64,000 nucleotides of DNA, from assembly GCA_022823945.1 (NCBI GenBank), contig JAJEBK010000011.1, positions 1 through 64,000 of the forward strand. Reading direction: 5' to 3'. Below the pieces are notes generated by a model. It saw only the letters and a program-made list of their open reading frames with translations. It searched no databases and was not told where the DNA came from. The translations under genes were made by a program, and so were the position numbers. The stretch is from Anaerolineae bacterium. Lineage in GTDB: Bacteria; Chloroflexota; Anaerolineae; Aggregatilineales; Phototrophicaceae. Positions 1 to 9,305 of the stretch are shown piece by piece; the first letter of the stretch is position 1; each line of letters starts with the position of its first letter.

Positions 1-1194
1 AGTGGGCTTGCCATAGACAACAACATACAAGTTGTATACTGAAAATCCCAGCCAGCCGTCGGTCCAGCCGCCCCAGATGACATAGATGTCTTTATACGCG
101 CCCAGCCTGGTGAATATCTTGCCATAGGGCGTAAGCGCGCCACTCGGTTTTTTCGGAGTGCGGAAGGTGACTGGAGCCAGGCTCGCCAAGGGCTTGTCGT
201 CGCAGGTTTTCTGCCGGCACTGTCTGTCGGCGACGGTCACCTGCACCGTATATTCCGTGTCCGGCTGCAGCCCATTCGCCGCCGTAAACTCAAAGTTTTT
301 TGCATCGATTATCGTCTTTTCCTGGAGGTTGCCAGCGGGACCGATATACACCCTAAAGACGGGGTCGAGATTCGTTTGCACCAGCCCGATAAGACCGACC
401 CACCGGATTTTGACGAAGTCATATCGCTTCGCGACAATCTGGACAAAGCCAGGCTGATCCGCCCGGTTTGGATCTTTCGGGGTGCGGAATGTGGTCGACA
501 AGGACTGCTTGTAAACAACCTCGCAATCCTTGTTGCATATCTTTACCCAGGCAGTGTATTCGGTATCGGGCTCGAGCTTATGGTTTATGCCAAGCTTTTT
601 GGGAGGGGTGGAAAAGGTAATTGTTTTGCCGCCGGCAGCCTGGATAACCAAGATTAATTTCAGCCCGCCATCGTGGAAGCCGGTGCCGAAAAACCCCCAG
701 TTGAAAAGGGCGGAATCATGAGTGATGCGTTCTACCTCTACAGTGCCGGTTAGGGTGATAGGCGTGGCGCTCGGTATCGGCGTTGGTGTAATCGTTGGCG
801 TTAGCGTCGCGATTGGCGGGTCAAGCGTGCGGAATTCGCCAGAGACCACATGCAGCGGCGTCTGCTGCACACCCGTGTCAAAATAGCGCACTTCGGCGAT
901 GTAGTCAGTGCTTGGGCTTAGCCCGACATGTTTGGCGTTCTGCGTGCCGACAACTGTGTCGGATTGCGACGGATTGCCCTTGGGATAGACGACAGAGCGG
1001 AAATATTGCGTATCGCTGATGGGCAGGTCGCTGCGCCAAGTTACTTTGGCGGCGTCATGCGTGATATTCCTGATGTTCAGTTTGCGGATGGGTTTCGTTT
1101 GCGCCTGCGCCATGGGTACACCGAAAAGCGTGGCGATGAGCAGAAGCAGCAGCAAGAAATACAGAAGAGGTCGCGGCACACAGTAGACAATCAT
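1..1194 (-). CDS. Secreted fibronectin type III-repeat protein, 3' part beyond window
   Basis: The reading frame is open from ATG at 1194 to the window edge without a stop, giving at least 398 residues. Residues 1-31 form a signal peptide with a Leu-rich core ending in AQA. At least three Fn3-like modules follow, at about 33-120, 145-240 and 245-345, each with the typical turn (LSPSTDY, LEPDTEYT, LQPDTEYT) and ending in an FRT strand. A fourth module begins near 350. A Thr/Pro-rich linker separates modules 1 and 2. The protein is presumably exported and binds or displays something outside the cell. No catalytic domain is visible in the part present. The gene has its own promoter at 1238-1266 and is not in an operon with the MFS gene upstream. 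Confidence 0.75.
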   Translation of the reverse strand, partial: MIVYCVPRPLLYFLLLLLLIATLFGVPMAQAQTKPIRKLNIRNITHDAAKVTWRSDLPISDTQYFRSVVYPKGNPSQSDTVVGTQNAKHVGLSPSTDYIAEVRYFDTGVQQTPLHVVSGEFRTLDPPIATLTPTITPTPIPSATPITLTGTVEVERITHDSALFNWGFFGTGFHDGGLKLILVIQAAGGKTITFSTPPKKLGINHKLEPDTEYTAWVKICNKDCEVVYKQSLSTTFRTPKDPNRADQPGFVQIVAKRYDFVKIRWVGLIGLVQTNLDPVFRVYIGPAGNLQEKTIIDAKNFEFTAANGLQPDTEYTVQVTVADRQCRQKTCDDKPLASLAPVTFRTPKKPSGALTPYGKIFTRLGAYKDIYVIWGGWTDGWLGFSVYNLYVVVYGKPT

Positions 1195-1237
1195 GATCGT
1201 ATTCCCAAGAGCAGTGTGAGCGCATTGCAGCAAGCGA

Positions 1238-1266
1238 AGTATAGAGTATATTCGCGCCACATGCAA
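1238..1266 (-). promoter_or_regulatory. Sigma-70-type promoter of the Fn3 protein gene
   Basis: On the minus strand TTGCAT (1266-1261) and TATACT (1243-1238) are separated by exactly 17 bases. The start codon at 1194 lies about 37 bases after the expected transcription start. Confidence 0.6.
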
Positions 1267-1378
1267 ATTTTTCCGGGAGTGGTGAAATCTTGTTATGTGA
1301 ATTCAAACAGGTGCGCATCGTAGTCTTGGCAGTGTGGACATTTTTTCACATGACCAGCAGAGCATCATACCAACATAT

Positions 1379-2599
1379 TCACCATTCCCCTTTGCCTATG
1401 CGCACGCCGCGCAGCATCGACAGCGCCGCCAACAGCCCCAGCAAGCCCGCCATGGCGCCGATGATGACGAAGTCGCCGCCGCTGATTTGGTATATGTACG
1501 CGCCCAGCGCCGCGCCGACAACCCTGCCCAGCGAATGCGCGCCCTGGTTTGCCGACATCATCACCGCGCGCGCCTCGGGCATGACTTCGGTGAACAAGGG
1601 CAGCGCCGACACGATGGATGTCTCGATGCTGACGAACAGGACAAATATGCCCAGCATGGCCAGGGGCAGGCTGGACGACAGGCCGGGGATGAGGAAAAAG
1701 CAGACCGCGGCGATCAACATGCCAGTCGCGGCGGTGCGTTTTGTGCCCAGCCGGTCGGCCAGCGCGATGACGATGAATTCGCCCACGATCTCGGCGATGG
1801 CGATGAGGATGGTCAGTGTGCCCAGCGCAGTCAGCATCAAGTCGAATGAGTCCTCCATCCACAAGCCATAATTGATGAAGAAGGTCTCGTGGGCGGCGGT
1901 CAGGCACAGCGAAAACAACAAGGCAAACATGGCTGGCCGGTGGCGGCTGACGCGGCGCATGGCGGTCAAGGGATTGATGACGCGGATGCGATCGTGGTGG
2001 TGCTGCGGGTCATGATCGGCTTCCACAAACAGCCACACAGCCAAAGTTCCCAAGCCCAGCAAGCCAGCAATGAACAGGAATACGGCTTGCAGGCTGCTGG
2101 CTTCCAGCAGGAATCCGGCGACAGGCGCGGCGATGACCAATGAAAGCGCCCAGCTCAGTTCGGCAAAACCCATCACCCGCGCGCGGCGGCTGAAAGGGAT
2201 GACATCGCCGAGGTAGGCCTGGAAGGTCGGGTCATAGATGATCTTGCCCACACCCAGCGCAAACATCACCAGCACAAACACGCCCCATTGCGCAAATAGC
2301 GCGCCCAACAGACTCATGGCAGTCATCATCAGTAGCGCGCCGACCATGACTGTTTTGCGACCGAAATGCTCGGATATCGTGCCCAGCAAGGGACTGAGCA
2401 AACCGGCGCTGTTGGTCAAGGCGATGACATTCTGTACGCTGACGGCGGATACATCAAAAGCGCCGCCGATCGCTGATACAAAGGGATAGGCGAATCGTTT
2501 GCTGACATTGATGACCAGCCGCGCGAAAACGATAGCCAGGATCGAGCGGATGACCCCGCTGTCAAATTGACGGTCTGTCGCCGCTGGTTCAGCAGTCAT
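1379..2599 (-). CDS. MFS transporter
   Basis: A 406-residue integral membrane protein with about 12 hydrophobic segments, the usual size for the major facilitator superfamily. The loop between segments 2 and 3 carries the family's motif A (EHFGRKTVM, near residue 80). A charged central loop containing a His-rich stretch near residue 195 separates the two six-helix halves. The substrate cannot be read from the sequence; a drug or metabolite exporter is the usual guess for this type. The ATG start overlaps the last 11 bases of the upstream phosphatase-like gene, so it is probably translated from the end of the long alaS-led operon. Confidence 0.8.
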   Translation of the reverse strand: MTAEPAATDRQFDSGVIRSILAIVFARLVINVSKRFAYPFVSAIGGAFDVSAVSVQNVIALTNSAGLLSPLLGTISEHFGRKTVMVGALLMMTAMSLLGALFAQWGVFVLVMFALGVGKIIYDPTFQAYLGDVIPFSRRARVMGFAELSWALSLVIAAPVAGFLLEASSLQAVFLFIAGLLGLGTLAVWLFVEADHDPQHHHDRIRVINPLTAMRRVSRHRPAMFALLFSLCLTAAHETFFINYGLWMEDSFDLMLTALGTLTILIAIAEIVGEFIVIALADRLGTKRTAATGMLIAAVCFFLIPGLSSSLPLAMLGIFVLFVSIETSIVSALPLFTEVMPEARAVMMSANQGAHSLGRVVGAALGAYIYQISGGDFVIIGAMAGLLGLLAALSMLRGVRIGKGEW

Positions 2600-3506
2600 T
2601 CTGCAGCATCCTCTTGCAGGCGGGCGCGAAGTCGGTCAGGCGCTGGTAGCCACGGGCGAAATCGGCTGCGCGCGAACCGACAACGACTGTGGGCACGGCA
2701 TTGAGTGTGTGCCGGCGCGTGCTCAAGTCTTCCAAATTGCCATGATCGCTGGTGATGACGATCAAGCCGGCGCTATCATCCCAAGCCTCGAGCAAACCGC
2801 CCAGCACCGCATCAAACCGTTCCAGCAAATCGACACCCTGCGGCAATGTCCCGCGATGCCCGATGCGGTCGGTCATCCAGTGGGAGTGGAATGCGAAGTC
2901 ATAGCTTCCTGACAGCTTTGCCAGCAATCGTCCGGCGTCTGCGGGGCTGTAGTCGGGCAGGTCGCCCAGGTGCAGATGCCGCCGCCAGCCCTCGGTCGTC
3001 CATTCAGCCGTCAAAGCGCGCCGCTGCCGGATATCGTCGATGCCAAAGTGCGCGCCATTCGCCACGAAATCCGCCAGTTGAATGCTGGAACGCAGCGTCT
3101 TGCCGCGCTGCCAGTCTTTCTGCAGTCGAGCTGGATAGGCAGTCAAGAGACTGGCCGATCTACCGCTATCTCGCAGGCGCAGGAAGAGACTGTGCTGGCT
3201 GATGATAGAACGGGTCGCGGCATCCGGTTTCGGTCCATAGTGCCGTCCCAGCTTTTTCGGCACATTCACGCCCGTCAGCAGCGCCGCTTGCCCGGTGCCA
3301 CTTTGGGGGCGCCCAGCCACATCCAGCCGCGCGTCGGCAGGCATGAAGACGGCGCGTTCGCTCTGTTGGATGCCCGTGCGCGCCAACCAGCGCAGTCCAT
3401 TGCTCAAGCTGTGCATGTTCGGCGTGTTGGCAACAGCGAAGGGATTGTGCAGCGGGTCGTCCGCGCCCAAACCAATGCCATCCAGAAACAGCGTCAAAAT
3501 GCGCAT
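2589..3506 (-). CDS. Alkaline phosphatase/iPGM-superfamily metalloenzyme
   Basis: 305 residues from the ATG at 3506. A longer frame exists, but the conserved core begins right at this Met (MRILTLFLDGIGLG), so the upstream extension is unlikely. Superfamily metal-site motifs are visible: the N-terminal FLDGIG with its Asp, a nucleophile-type SGTGQ near residue 71, DRIGHRG near 215, TSDHGNLED near 257 and RHTLNAVP near 268. These fit a two-metal phosphatase or phosphomutase related to cofactor-independent phosphoglycerate mutase and phosphopentomutase. It is much shorter than true iPGM (about 510 residues), so the substrate is unknown. It sits 7 bases downstream of the MBL hydrolase and overlaps the MFS gene. 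Confidence 0.7.
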   Translation of the reverse strand: MRILTLFLDGIGLGADDPLHNPFAVANTPNMHSLSNGLRWLARTGIQQSERAVFMPADARLDVAGRPQSGTGQAALLTGVNVPKKLGRHYGPKPDAATRSIISQHSLFLRLRDSGRSASLLTAYPARLQKDWQRGKTLRSSIQLADFVANGAHFGIDDIRQRRALTAEWTTEGWRRHLHLGDLPDYSPADAGRLLAKLSGSYDFAFHSHWMTDRIGHRGTLPQGVDLLERFDAVLGGLLEAWDDSAGLIVITSDHGNLEDLSTRRHTLNAVPTVVVGSRAADFARGYQRLTDFAPACKRMLQNDC

Positions 3507-3513
3507 CGGCGGC

Positions 3514-4158
3514 TTAGCGATGGGCGAGCAGGAAGGGGTTGGTCTTGCGCTCCCGCCCGATAGTCGTTTCTGCCATGTGGCCAGGCAGCACACGCACGCG
3601 ATCGTCCAGCGGCATCAGCCTGTCCAGTATTGAGTGCATCAACAGCGCGTGGTCGCCGCCGGGCAAGTCGGTGCGGCCTATGCTGCCAGCAAATAGCGTG
3701 TCGCCACTGAAGAGAATCCCTTCTTTTTCCATTAGCAAGCTGATGTGGCCTGGCGCGTGGCCGGGCGTATACAGGCACTTCAATTCGAGGCTGTCCAAAA
3801 TGACCGTTGCTTGATCGTCCAGCAGGTCGTCCGGTTCGGGCGGCGCGGGCAGATTGCCCAGGCCGAAGTACATCCCTTGCATGGGCACTTCTCGCAGCAG
3901 AGGCGGGGTGTCTTTGTGCGCGAAGAACGGGATTCGCAGTTGTTTCTTGAGCGCGGCGGCCGCCAGCACATGGTCGAGGTGGGCATGCGTGGCGACCATC
4001 ATCTGTATGCTCCAGCCTGCTTCTGCAGCGGCAGCCAGGATGAGATCGGGGCTGTCGACCGGGTCAATCAGCAGGGCGTTCTTGGTCGCGGTGTCCGCCA
4101 CCAGATAGGCGTTGGTGGCAAATGCGCCCAGAGTCAGCGACTTGATAGCGAATGGCAT
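3514..4158 (-). CDS. MBL-fold metallohydrolase, glyoxalase II-like
   Basis: 214 residues with the metallo-beta-lactamase zinc motif THAHLDH near residue 56, then the metal-bridging region FSGDTLFAGSIGRTDLPGGD near 150 and a C-terminal LPGHM His. HAPGH near residue 133 supplies another metal ligand. The size and motif order fit the short hydroxyacylglutathione hydrolase-like group (YcbL type), which hydrolyses thioesters, but the physiological substrate is unknown. A GGAAG ribosome site precedes the ATG. It is 12 bases after murJ and 7 bases before the phosphatase-like gene. Confidence 0.8.
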   Translation of the reverse strand: MPFAIKSLTLGAFATNAYLVADTATKNALLIDPVDSPDLILAAAAEAGWSIQMMVATHAHLDHVLAAAALKKQLRIPFFAHKDTPPLLREVPMQGMYFGLGNLPAPPEPDDLLDDQATVILDSLELKCLYTPGHAPGHISLLMEKEGILFSGDTLFAGSIGRTDLPGGDHALLMHSILDRLMPLDDRVRVLPGHMAETTIGRERKTNPFLLAHR

Positions 4159-4170
4159 GCGCTTCCTTTC

Positions 4171-5826
4171 TTATTGCGAGCTCCGCAGCATGCTGTGCAG
4201 TTCCGATACTTCCTGCATCTTCAGCGCGAAAGCTGCCAGCGCGAAAGCCACCAGCCCCAGCAGCCCTTCGCAACCCAGCCGCGCGAGGGTCATGGTCAAG
4301 CCGCGCTCGGGCAGGGCAACCAACCACAGCGTATCTGCGGATACGATCACAGCCGCCATAATCAACGAAGCGACCAGTGTTTTCATCAGTGTGCGCGTCA
4401 GTTCGTTTTCGTGCGCGCCCTGCCAGCGCCGCCGCAATATAAGCAGCAGCGACAGCACCTCGAACATGACGCCCAGCGAATTTGCCAGCGCCAGCCCGCT
4501 CACATTGCCGATCTCGATTCGCAAACCCAACCAAGGCAGCGAGCGCGCCACCGCATTGCCAAAGCCGGCCGCATCGACAAGGTCGACTTCGCTCAAGACC
4601 AGGGCGCCCACAAAGTTGATCAGCGCGCCAGCCAGAGCGGCGAAGAGCGGCGTCAGCGTGTCTTTGTCGGCATAAAAGCTGCGCGCGATCACCTCCAGCG
4701 CCGCATGCACGATCAAGCCCAGCGTGAACATGCTCAATGTGCTGTAGACCAGCGCCGAAGCGGATGCGTCAAACGCGCCGCGTTCCAGCAGGCTGATCAG
4801 TGGTCTGCCCAACACAATCAAGGCGACAGCCGATGGTATGCTGCACACCAGGATGAAGCGCAGCGCCCCCGACATGGCAGAGCGCTTGCCCGCCAGGTCG
4901 TCCATCTCGCTCAGCGCGGCCAAGGTCGGAAAGATGACGATGCCCATGGCCGTGCCGATCAGTGTCTGCGGGATCTGCATCAAGCGCCAGCCCCAATCCA
5001 GCGCGCTGACGGAGCCACTGCCCAAGCGCGAGGCGATATTGTTCATCACCAGGAAGTTCAGACTAAACACACCCAGCCCGCCTATGCGCGGCAGCATCAA
5101 CCAGATAACCCGCCACAGTTGTCGATTGCTCAAGCCCAGCTCGGGCCGCCAGCGCATTTTGTAGCGAGCCAAGCCCGGCAGCTGGACGCTAAAGTGCAAA
5201 GCCGCGCCGATGACCGCGCCCCAGGCAATGCCATGCACGCCAAACATCGGCAGCAGAAAAAGCACGCCGAATAAAATGCCTACATCAAACATGATGGGTG
5301 CCAAAGCCGGCAGCAGAAAATGCTGATGCGAATTAAGAATGCCGCTGAAGATGCCACTGACGGAAAAAATGATCGTGCTCAGCAGCAAAATGCGCATCAT
5401 GTCGATGGTGTTTTGCGCTGTCTGCGCATCAAAGCCCGGCGCGACCAGCACCCGCACCAGCCAAGGCGCAAACAAGAAAACCGCCGCGCTCATCAACAGC
5501 GCCAGCGCGAAGATGGTGTTCATCAGGTTGCTGGACAAACGCCAGGCTGCTTCGGGCTGTCCCCTGGCGAGCATGCCGCTGAAGACGGGAATGAAAGCAT
5601 GCGTCAGCGCACCGCCAGAGATCAAGATGACGATCAGCTCGGGGATGCGGTTGGCGGCGACATAGGCGTCCAGTTCGCTGCCCACCCCAAATGTCTGGGC
5701 AATGATAAGCGTCTGCACCAGGCTGATGAGCTTGGCCGCGGCGAAAGCCAGCATAACGGTCACGGTCGAACGGGCGATGCGCCGATTTCGCCCCAGGGAT
5801 TTCGTGCTGTCCGCTATGCTGGTCAC
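4171..5826 (-). CDS. murJ: Lipid II flippase MurJ (MviN family)
   Basis: 551 residues with about 14 hydrophobic segments and the N-terminal MurJ pattern: a basic head, then AAKLISLVQTLIIAQTFGVG and SELDAYVAANRIPELI. MurJ moves the peptidoglycan precursor lipid II across the cytoplasmic membrane. The length is normal. The start is GTG at 5826, whose first bases overlap the stop of the upstream C39/TPR gene (GTGA), so translation is probably coupled. A MurJ gene suggests that this lineage makes peptidoglycan, in keeping with the LysM proteins elsewhere in the window. Confidence 0.9.
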   Translation of the reverse strand: MTSIADSTKSLGRNRRIARSTVTVMLAFAAAKLISLVQTLIIAQTFGVGSELDAYVAANRIPELIVILISGGALTHAFIPVFSGMLARGQPEAAWRLSSNLMNTIFALALLMSAAVFLFAPWLVRVLVAPGFDAQTAQNTIDMMRILLLSTIIFSVSGIFSGILNSHQHFLLPALAPIMFDVGILFGVLFLLPMFGVHGIAWGAVIGAALHFSVQLPGLARYKMRWRPELGLSNRQLWRVIWLMLPRIGGLGVFSLNFLVMNNIASRLGSGSVSALDWGWRLMQIPQTLIGTAMGIVIFPTLAALSEMDDLAGKRSAMSGALRFILVCSIPSAVALIVLGRPLISLLERGAFDASASALVYSTLSMFTLGLIVHAALEVIARSFYADKDTLTPLFAALAGALINFVGALVLSEVDLVDAAGFGNAVARSLPWLGLRIEIGNVSGLALANSLGVMFEVLSLLLILRRRWQGAHENELTRTLMKTLVASLIMAAVIVSADTLWLVALPERGLTMTLARLGCEGLLGLVAFALAAFALKMQEVSELHSMLRSSQ

Positions 5827-7247
5827 TGGCTTAGGCTGTCCAGCGCTTGTCGCGCCGCTTCATAATTGGGGTTGTAGCCCAAAGCGCGCCGATATGCCGA
5901 GGCAGCCTGCTGGCTCTGGTCCTGCGCCTCGTAGACACGCCCGCGCCAATAATAGGTTTCTTCCAGCTCCGGGGCGGTATTCTGGTTGTGAGCGGCCAGG
6001 GTCAATACATCTTCATAGCGACCGACGGCAAAGTAAGCTGCAAATGCGCCATGTTGATACCACATCATGCGCCAGGGCAGCCGGCCGGTGCTGGTTGCCT
6101 GGTCAAATGCCGCCGCCGCTTCTTGATGCCGCCCCAGCGCCACCAGCGAACTCCCCATATTGAACCAGGCGAAGGCATCTTGCGGATTGTTGCGCGCCTC
6201 GCCTTGCGCTGTCTCGAAAGCGATTTGCGCCGCAGCTGTCTCGTCCCAATGCTCCACCAAAATGTTGCGAAGCAATGCCTCGCGCTCGGGATGGTAAACG
6301 ACGATGAAGGTGCGGTTGAAGGCGCGCCAATCGTTGTCGACGCGGGCATAGCTTTCAGTTACGCCGTTGGCATCGGTGCCGACGCCCAAAAAGCTGTCAT
6401 AGAAATAGAAAAGCTGGAGGGCATCGTCATAGGCGACAACCACACGATAATGACCGATCCAGTCGTAGCCTTCGAACATGGCGGCGGTTTCAATCACGGT
6501 CGGGAAGCCGTTCGCCACGAGCCGCTTCAACAAATCCAGAGAACCGCCCACGCGCACGATCGCTTCGACAAAACTCTGCTCGCGCACAAATCTGGCCAAC
6601 TCATGCGGGCTGACATTCTTGTCTTCGCGATTCGGCTTCAGTATGTCGCCAGCGTAGGCTTGGGGCTGTCGCCAGCCGTGAAAGCTGAGCGCCATAGTGA
6701 TAGTCGCGGGACCGCAATTGTTCCAGGTCTGCTGCTGGTGCAAGACGCCATCAATGCGCGCGCTGGCAGGCAGAAAATCCACGGGCGGCGCAGGTGAAGG
6801 CGGCAAGGCAGGTGGCGAGGCGGTGGCTGTGGGCGGGCTGATGTCGGTGGGGACGGCTGTGTCGGTGGCGGGAATCGGCGTTGGCGGCGCTGTCTGGACA
6901 ATGATAATCGGTGCGGTTGTCATGGTCGGCGGCGGCAATTCCAGCGGAAGCTCCAACAGAGACAGCGCTTCGGCTTCATCAACGGGCGCGGCGCTTGTCG
7001 GAAATACGCCACCGGCTGGGGTCGGCCTGCGCAAGACGCTCATAAATGGCAGTTGGTCGATGATGCGCTGCTGCTGCGCCGGCTGCAATATCTCGCGAAA
7101 GCCAAACACGGCGAAGGCTGTGCCCAGCACAAAGGCGAGAAAAACCAGGATGATGCCCCAAAACAGCCAGCGAGGCGGCGCGCGCAAGCCTTCGTCGCGG
7201 CGCAGGATGGTTCGGGGGCTGGGCTGGGTATCATACAGGCTGCGCAC
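5823..7247 (-). CDS. Membrane-anchored C39-like peptidase-fold protein with TPR repeats
   Basis: 474 residues. A cytoplasmic head of about 27 residues is followed by one membrane segment (28-50), a Pro/Thr-rich linker (about 100-160), a C39-like papain-fold domain (165-320) and TPR-like helices at the C terminus (about 345-474). The papain-fold site is recognisable: Cys178 in NNCGPAT, His266 in GHYRVVVAYDD and Asp284 in YDS. The C39_2 group is predicted to contain peptidases acting outside the cell, but few members have been tested. The start is GTG at 7247. It overlaps murJ by 4 bases, and its own promoter is visible at 7279-7306. Confidence 0.75.
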   Translation of the reverse strand: MRSLYDTQPSPRTILRRDEGLRAPPRWLFWGIILVFLAFVLGTAFAVFGFREILQPAQQQRIIDQLPFMSVLRRPTPAGGVFPTSAAPVDEAEALSLLELPLELPPPTMTTAPIIIVQTAPPTPIPATDTAVPTDISPPTATASPPALPPSPAPPVDFLPASARIDGVLHQQQTWNNCGPATITMALSFHGWRQPQAYAGDILKPNREDKNVSPHELARFVREQSFVEAIVRVGGSLDLLKRLVANGFPTVIETAAMFEGYDWIGHYRVVVAYDDALQLFYFYDSFLGVGTDANGVTESYARVDNDWRAFNRTFIVVYHPEREALLRNILVEHWDETAAAQIAFETAQGEARNNPQDAFAWFNMGSSLVALGRHQEAAAAFDQATSTGRLPWRMMWYQHGAFAAYFAVGRYEDVLTLAAHNQNTAPELEETYYWRGRVYEAQDQSQQAASAYRRALGYNPNYEAARQALDSLSQ

Positions 7248-7278
7248 AGATGTCGGCTCGCTACTTTACCATGCCGTC

Positions 7279-7306
7279 AATATAGCACAGGGGCGGCAAT
7301 AATCCA
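7279..7306 (-). promoter_or_regulatory. Candidate promoter for the C39/TPR-murJ segment
   Basis: TGGATT (7306-7301), a 16-base spacer and TATATT (7284-7279) on the minus strand lie in the 70-base gap between ruvX and the C39/TPR gene. This would let the downstream half of the block be expressed apart from alaS. Confidence 0.4.
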
Positions 7307-7317
7307 GCGGCGGCGAC

Positions 7318-7737
7318 CTAGTGGCGGCTGCGCGCGTCGAGGAAAGATTGCAGAATAACGCAGGCGGCCAGGTCGTCGATCGGCTCGGTAGCGCGCCGTT
7401 TCAGCATCCGCGCCATATTCCGCGCTTCTTCGCTGGTTAAGTATTCGCTGACCTCGTGCACAGGCAGATCAGTCGCATTCCGCAACGCTGTGATCCAGTC
7501 GCGCACGATAGCGGCCTGCGTGACGATGCCGGGCGGCGCGTTGGGATTGACCGGCACGCCGACCACAACAGCCACGGCTCTCTCTCGCCAGGCAATTTCG
7601 TTGATGGCGGCAAAATCCTGGCTGGCTCCGTGACTTTGCAAAATCGCCAGTTCGCGCGCGCTGATGCCCAAGGCATCGCTGATTGCCAGCCCGATGCGCT
7701 TTTCTCCATAGTCAATCCCCAGCAGACGCCCGCTCAT
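7318..7737 (-). CDS. ruvX: Putative pre-16S rRNA nuclease / Holliday junction resolvase-like RuvX (YqgF)
   Basis: 139 residues, the family's normal size, with an RNase H-like fold. GIDYGEKRIGLAISD at residues 7-21 carries the first catalytic Asp, and IDDLAACVILQSFLD near the C terminus carries the last. The middle motif reads SEYLTSEEA where most relatives have DERLTT; the Glu is retained. The family matures the 5' end of 16S rRNA. Proximity to alaS is conserved in many bacteria and supports the call. The start overlaps the stop of the preceding gene by 4 bases. Confidence 0.88.
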   Translation of the reverse strand: MSGRLLGIDYGEKRIGLAISDALGISARELAILQSHGASQDFAAINEIAWRERAVAVVVGVPVNPNAPPGIVTQAAIVRDWITALRNATDLPVHEVSEYLTSEEARNMARMLKRRATEPIDDLAACVILQSFLDARSRH

Positions 7738-9284
7738 GGGGCTGCCTGGACTTCGATGTGAATGCGTATGGGCAAAAGCGGCATGCGCCCGAATCCACGC
7801 GGATGCAAGCTGAGCTGTGGCGGAGGCTGTTGCGCGAAAGCCCTGTTATCGCCCAGGATGTTCTGCGCTTCATTCAGATCTACGCCTGCCAGTTGCTCGC
7901 GCAGGGCATTGGCGTCCAAAGTAGCCAGCGCGATGCCTCTGCCATGCGCCGTGAAGCGAATCTGCTCTTTGGCGCGCGACAGATTGAATGCGCCGCGCTC
8001 GTATGTCAACGAATCGCCCCTGAGCGTCATTTCGGGGGGCACAGCCGTCTCCAACTGCGCCAGCACGATTTGCCGCGCCAGCCTCTCATCCACCGCCAGC
8101 GCCGAGACCACTGCGCGCATGGTCAGCGACAATTCGTCAGTTATCTCGCCGACCACAGCGGAATAGTCCAGCCAGTCTTTGTTTTCTTCGGCGATTTGCA
8201 GCGACTCGATGATGATGACCTGGCCATCCGACAGACCGGCGCGCATGCGGTCGTAAGCCAGCGATTGCAATTGCAGCCGCGCGATATCCTGCAGGCGCGT
8301 TCTGTCCGCAGCTGCGACGACCTTGACGCTGCGATCGTTCCCGCCGGCCGTGGGCGAAAGATTGATGACCGACACATTTTCAGCCAGAGGACCGACGATC
8401 CTGTTTATCGTGCCGGCATCTACATTGCCGATGCTGCCGCCATAGCCTTCTGCAGCCACTATCGCTGCGTCAATGCTGCTGTCGATGCCAGCGGGCAGGA
8501 CCACACTGGCGCTAGTCTGAAACAGAATGGGTTCGCCCGCGCTGGTGACCAAGGTCGAACCGGCCGGGATGTCAATAGGCTGATTGCTGAGGTTGGTGAA
8601 TGTCACAGCGCCGGTTGCGGAAACGCCTTCCAGCCATTGCGTGCCGCTGCTGGGGATGCTCGCGCTGGTTTGCATTGTTTCGCGCAGCGGGATCGCCGGG
8701 ATCAACGCGCGTTGCCGATCGACAGATTCGGCTTTGCGGTCGGCAGTGACTTCGACCTCAACCTCCACCTGCTCGCTGCGCAGCCGAACGCGCACCACCG
8801 CGCCCGGCGCAATGACAAAAACCAGCGCGCCGATAACCGCGCACAAGAGCAGGATTACGGCGGCGCGCACAATCAGGATTTGCCATTTGTTTTTTTTGCG
8901 GGGCGCTGCCAACCTGTCGGCGATCCAGGCGAGGTCGCCAGGCTGCAAGTCGGCGCGCGGCCGATGATAACGGGGCAGGAAGACTTTGTTGCGGCTGCGT
9001 TTCCAGCGCTGATTTTGGCTGGCTTCAATGCTCTCGAAGCAACTGATGTTCAGTTCGGCTGCAACCGCTTGCAAACCGGCATCATGCGCGACGATCGCCA
9101 GTTGGATGGCATTTCGGTCGGCTTCTCGCTGGATCAACACCAGGTCGAGGCGCCGTTTGAGGTTGTCGCAGTCGGTCGCCCAAATCAGAACGACGCGCCT
9201 TCCACGCAGCTGTGACAATCTGGCGCGCAGGCTGGTCAGGGTATCGTTGGGCGCGAGATGCAATTGCTCAATTGTGGTGGACAT
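7734..9284 (-). CDS. Single-pass membrane protein, baseplate J/gp47-like
   Basis: 516 residues. A cytoplasmic N-terminal region (1-130) resembles a small alpha/beta domain and ends in a basic stretch. One membrane segment (about 135-158) is followed by a large outside region. The segment near residues 225-300 (ATGAVTFTNLSN, PAGSTLV, VVLPAGIDSS) has the repeated beta pattern seen in chloroflexal proteins annotated as baseplate J/gp47 family. No phage genes are near, so it is probably a cell-envelope protein and not part of a tail. The function is unknown. It lies 21 bases after alaS and overlaps ruvX by 4 bases. Confidence 0.6.
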   Translation of the reverse strand: MSTTIEQLHLAPNDTLTSLRARLSQLRGRRVVLIWATDCDNLKRRLDLVLIQREADRNAIQLAIVAHDAGLQAVAAELNISCFESIEASQNQRWKRSRNKVFLPRYHRPRADLQPGDLAWIADRLAAPRKKNKWQILIVRAAVILLLCAVIGALVFVIAPGAVVRVRLRSEQVEVEVEVTADRKAESVDRQRALIPAIPLRETMQTSASIPSSGTQWLEGVSATGAVTFTNLSNQPIDIPAGSTLVTSAGEPILFQTSASVVLPAGIDSSIDAAIVAAEGYGGSIGNVDAGTINRIVGPLAENVSVINLSPTAGGNDRSVKVVAAADRTRLQDIARLQLQSLAYDRMRAGLSDGQVIIIESLQIAEENKDWLDYSAVVGEITDELSLTMRAVVSALAVDERLARQIVLAQLETAVPPEMTLRGDSLTYERGAFNLSRAKEQIRFTAHGRGIALATLDANALREQLAGVDLNEAQNILGDNRAFAQQPPPQLSLHPRGFGRMPLLPIRIHIEVQAAP

Positions 9285-9305
9285 CTGCCACGCCTGCGCA
9301 AATCG

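Noticed and set aside
3745..5274. Plus-strand open frame of 509 codons opposite murJ and the MBL gene
   Set aside because: Gln/Arg/His-rich shadow typical of G+C-rich DNA; no ribosome site and no family.
7683..9215. Plus-strand open frame of 510 codons opposite the gp47-like gene
   Set aside because: Shadow frame; the minus-strand gene fits the operon with a four-base overlap.
7734..9284. Prophage tail gene (baseplate J)
   Set aside because: No other phage gene is near, the protein has a membrane segment, and it sits within a housekeeping operon.
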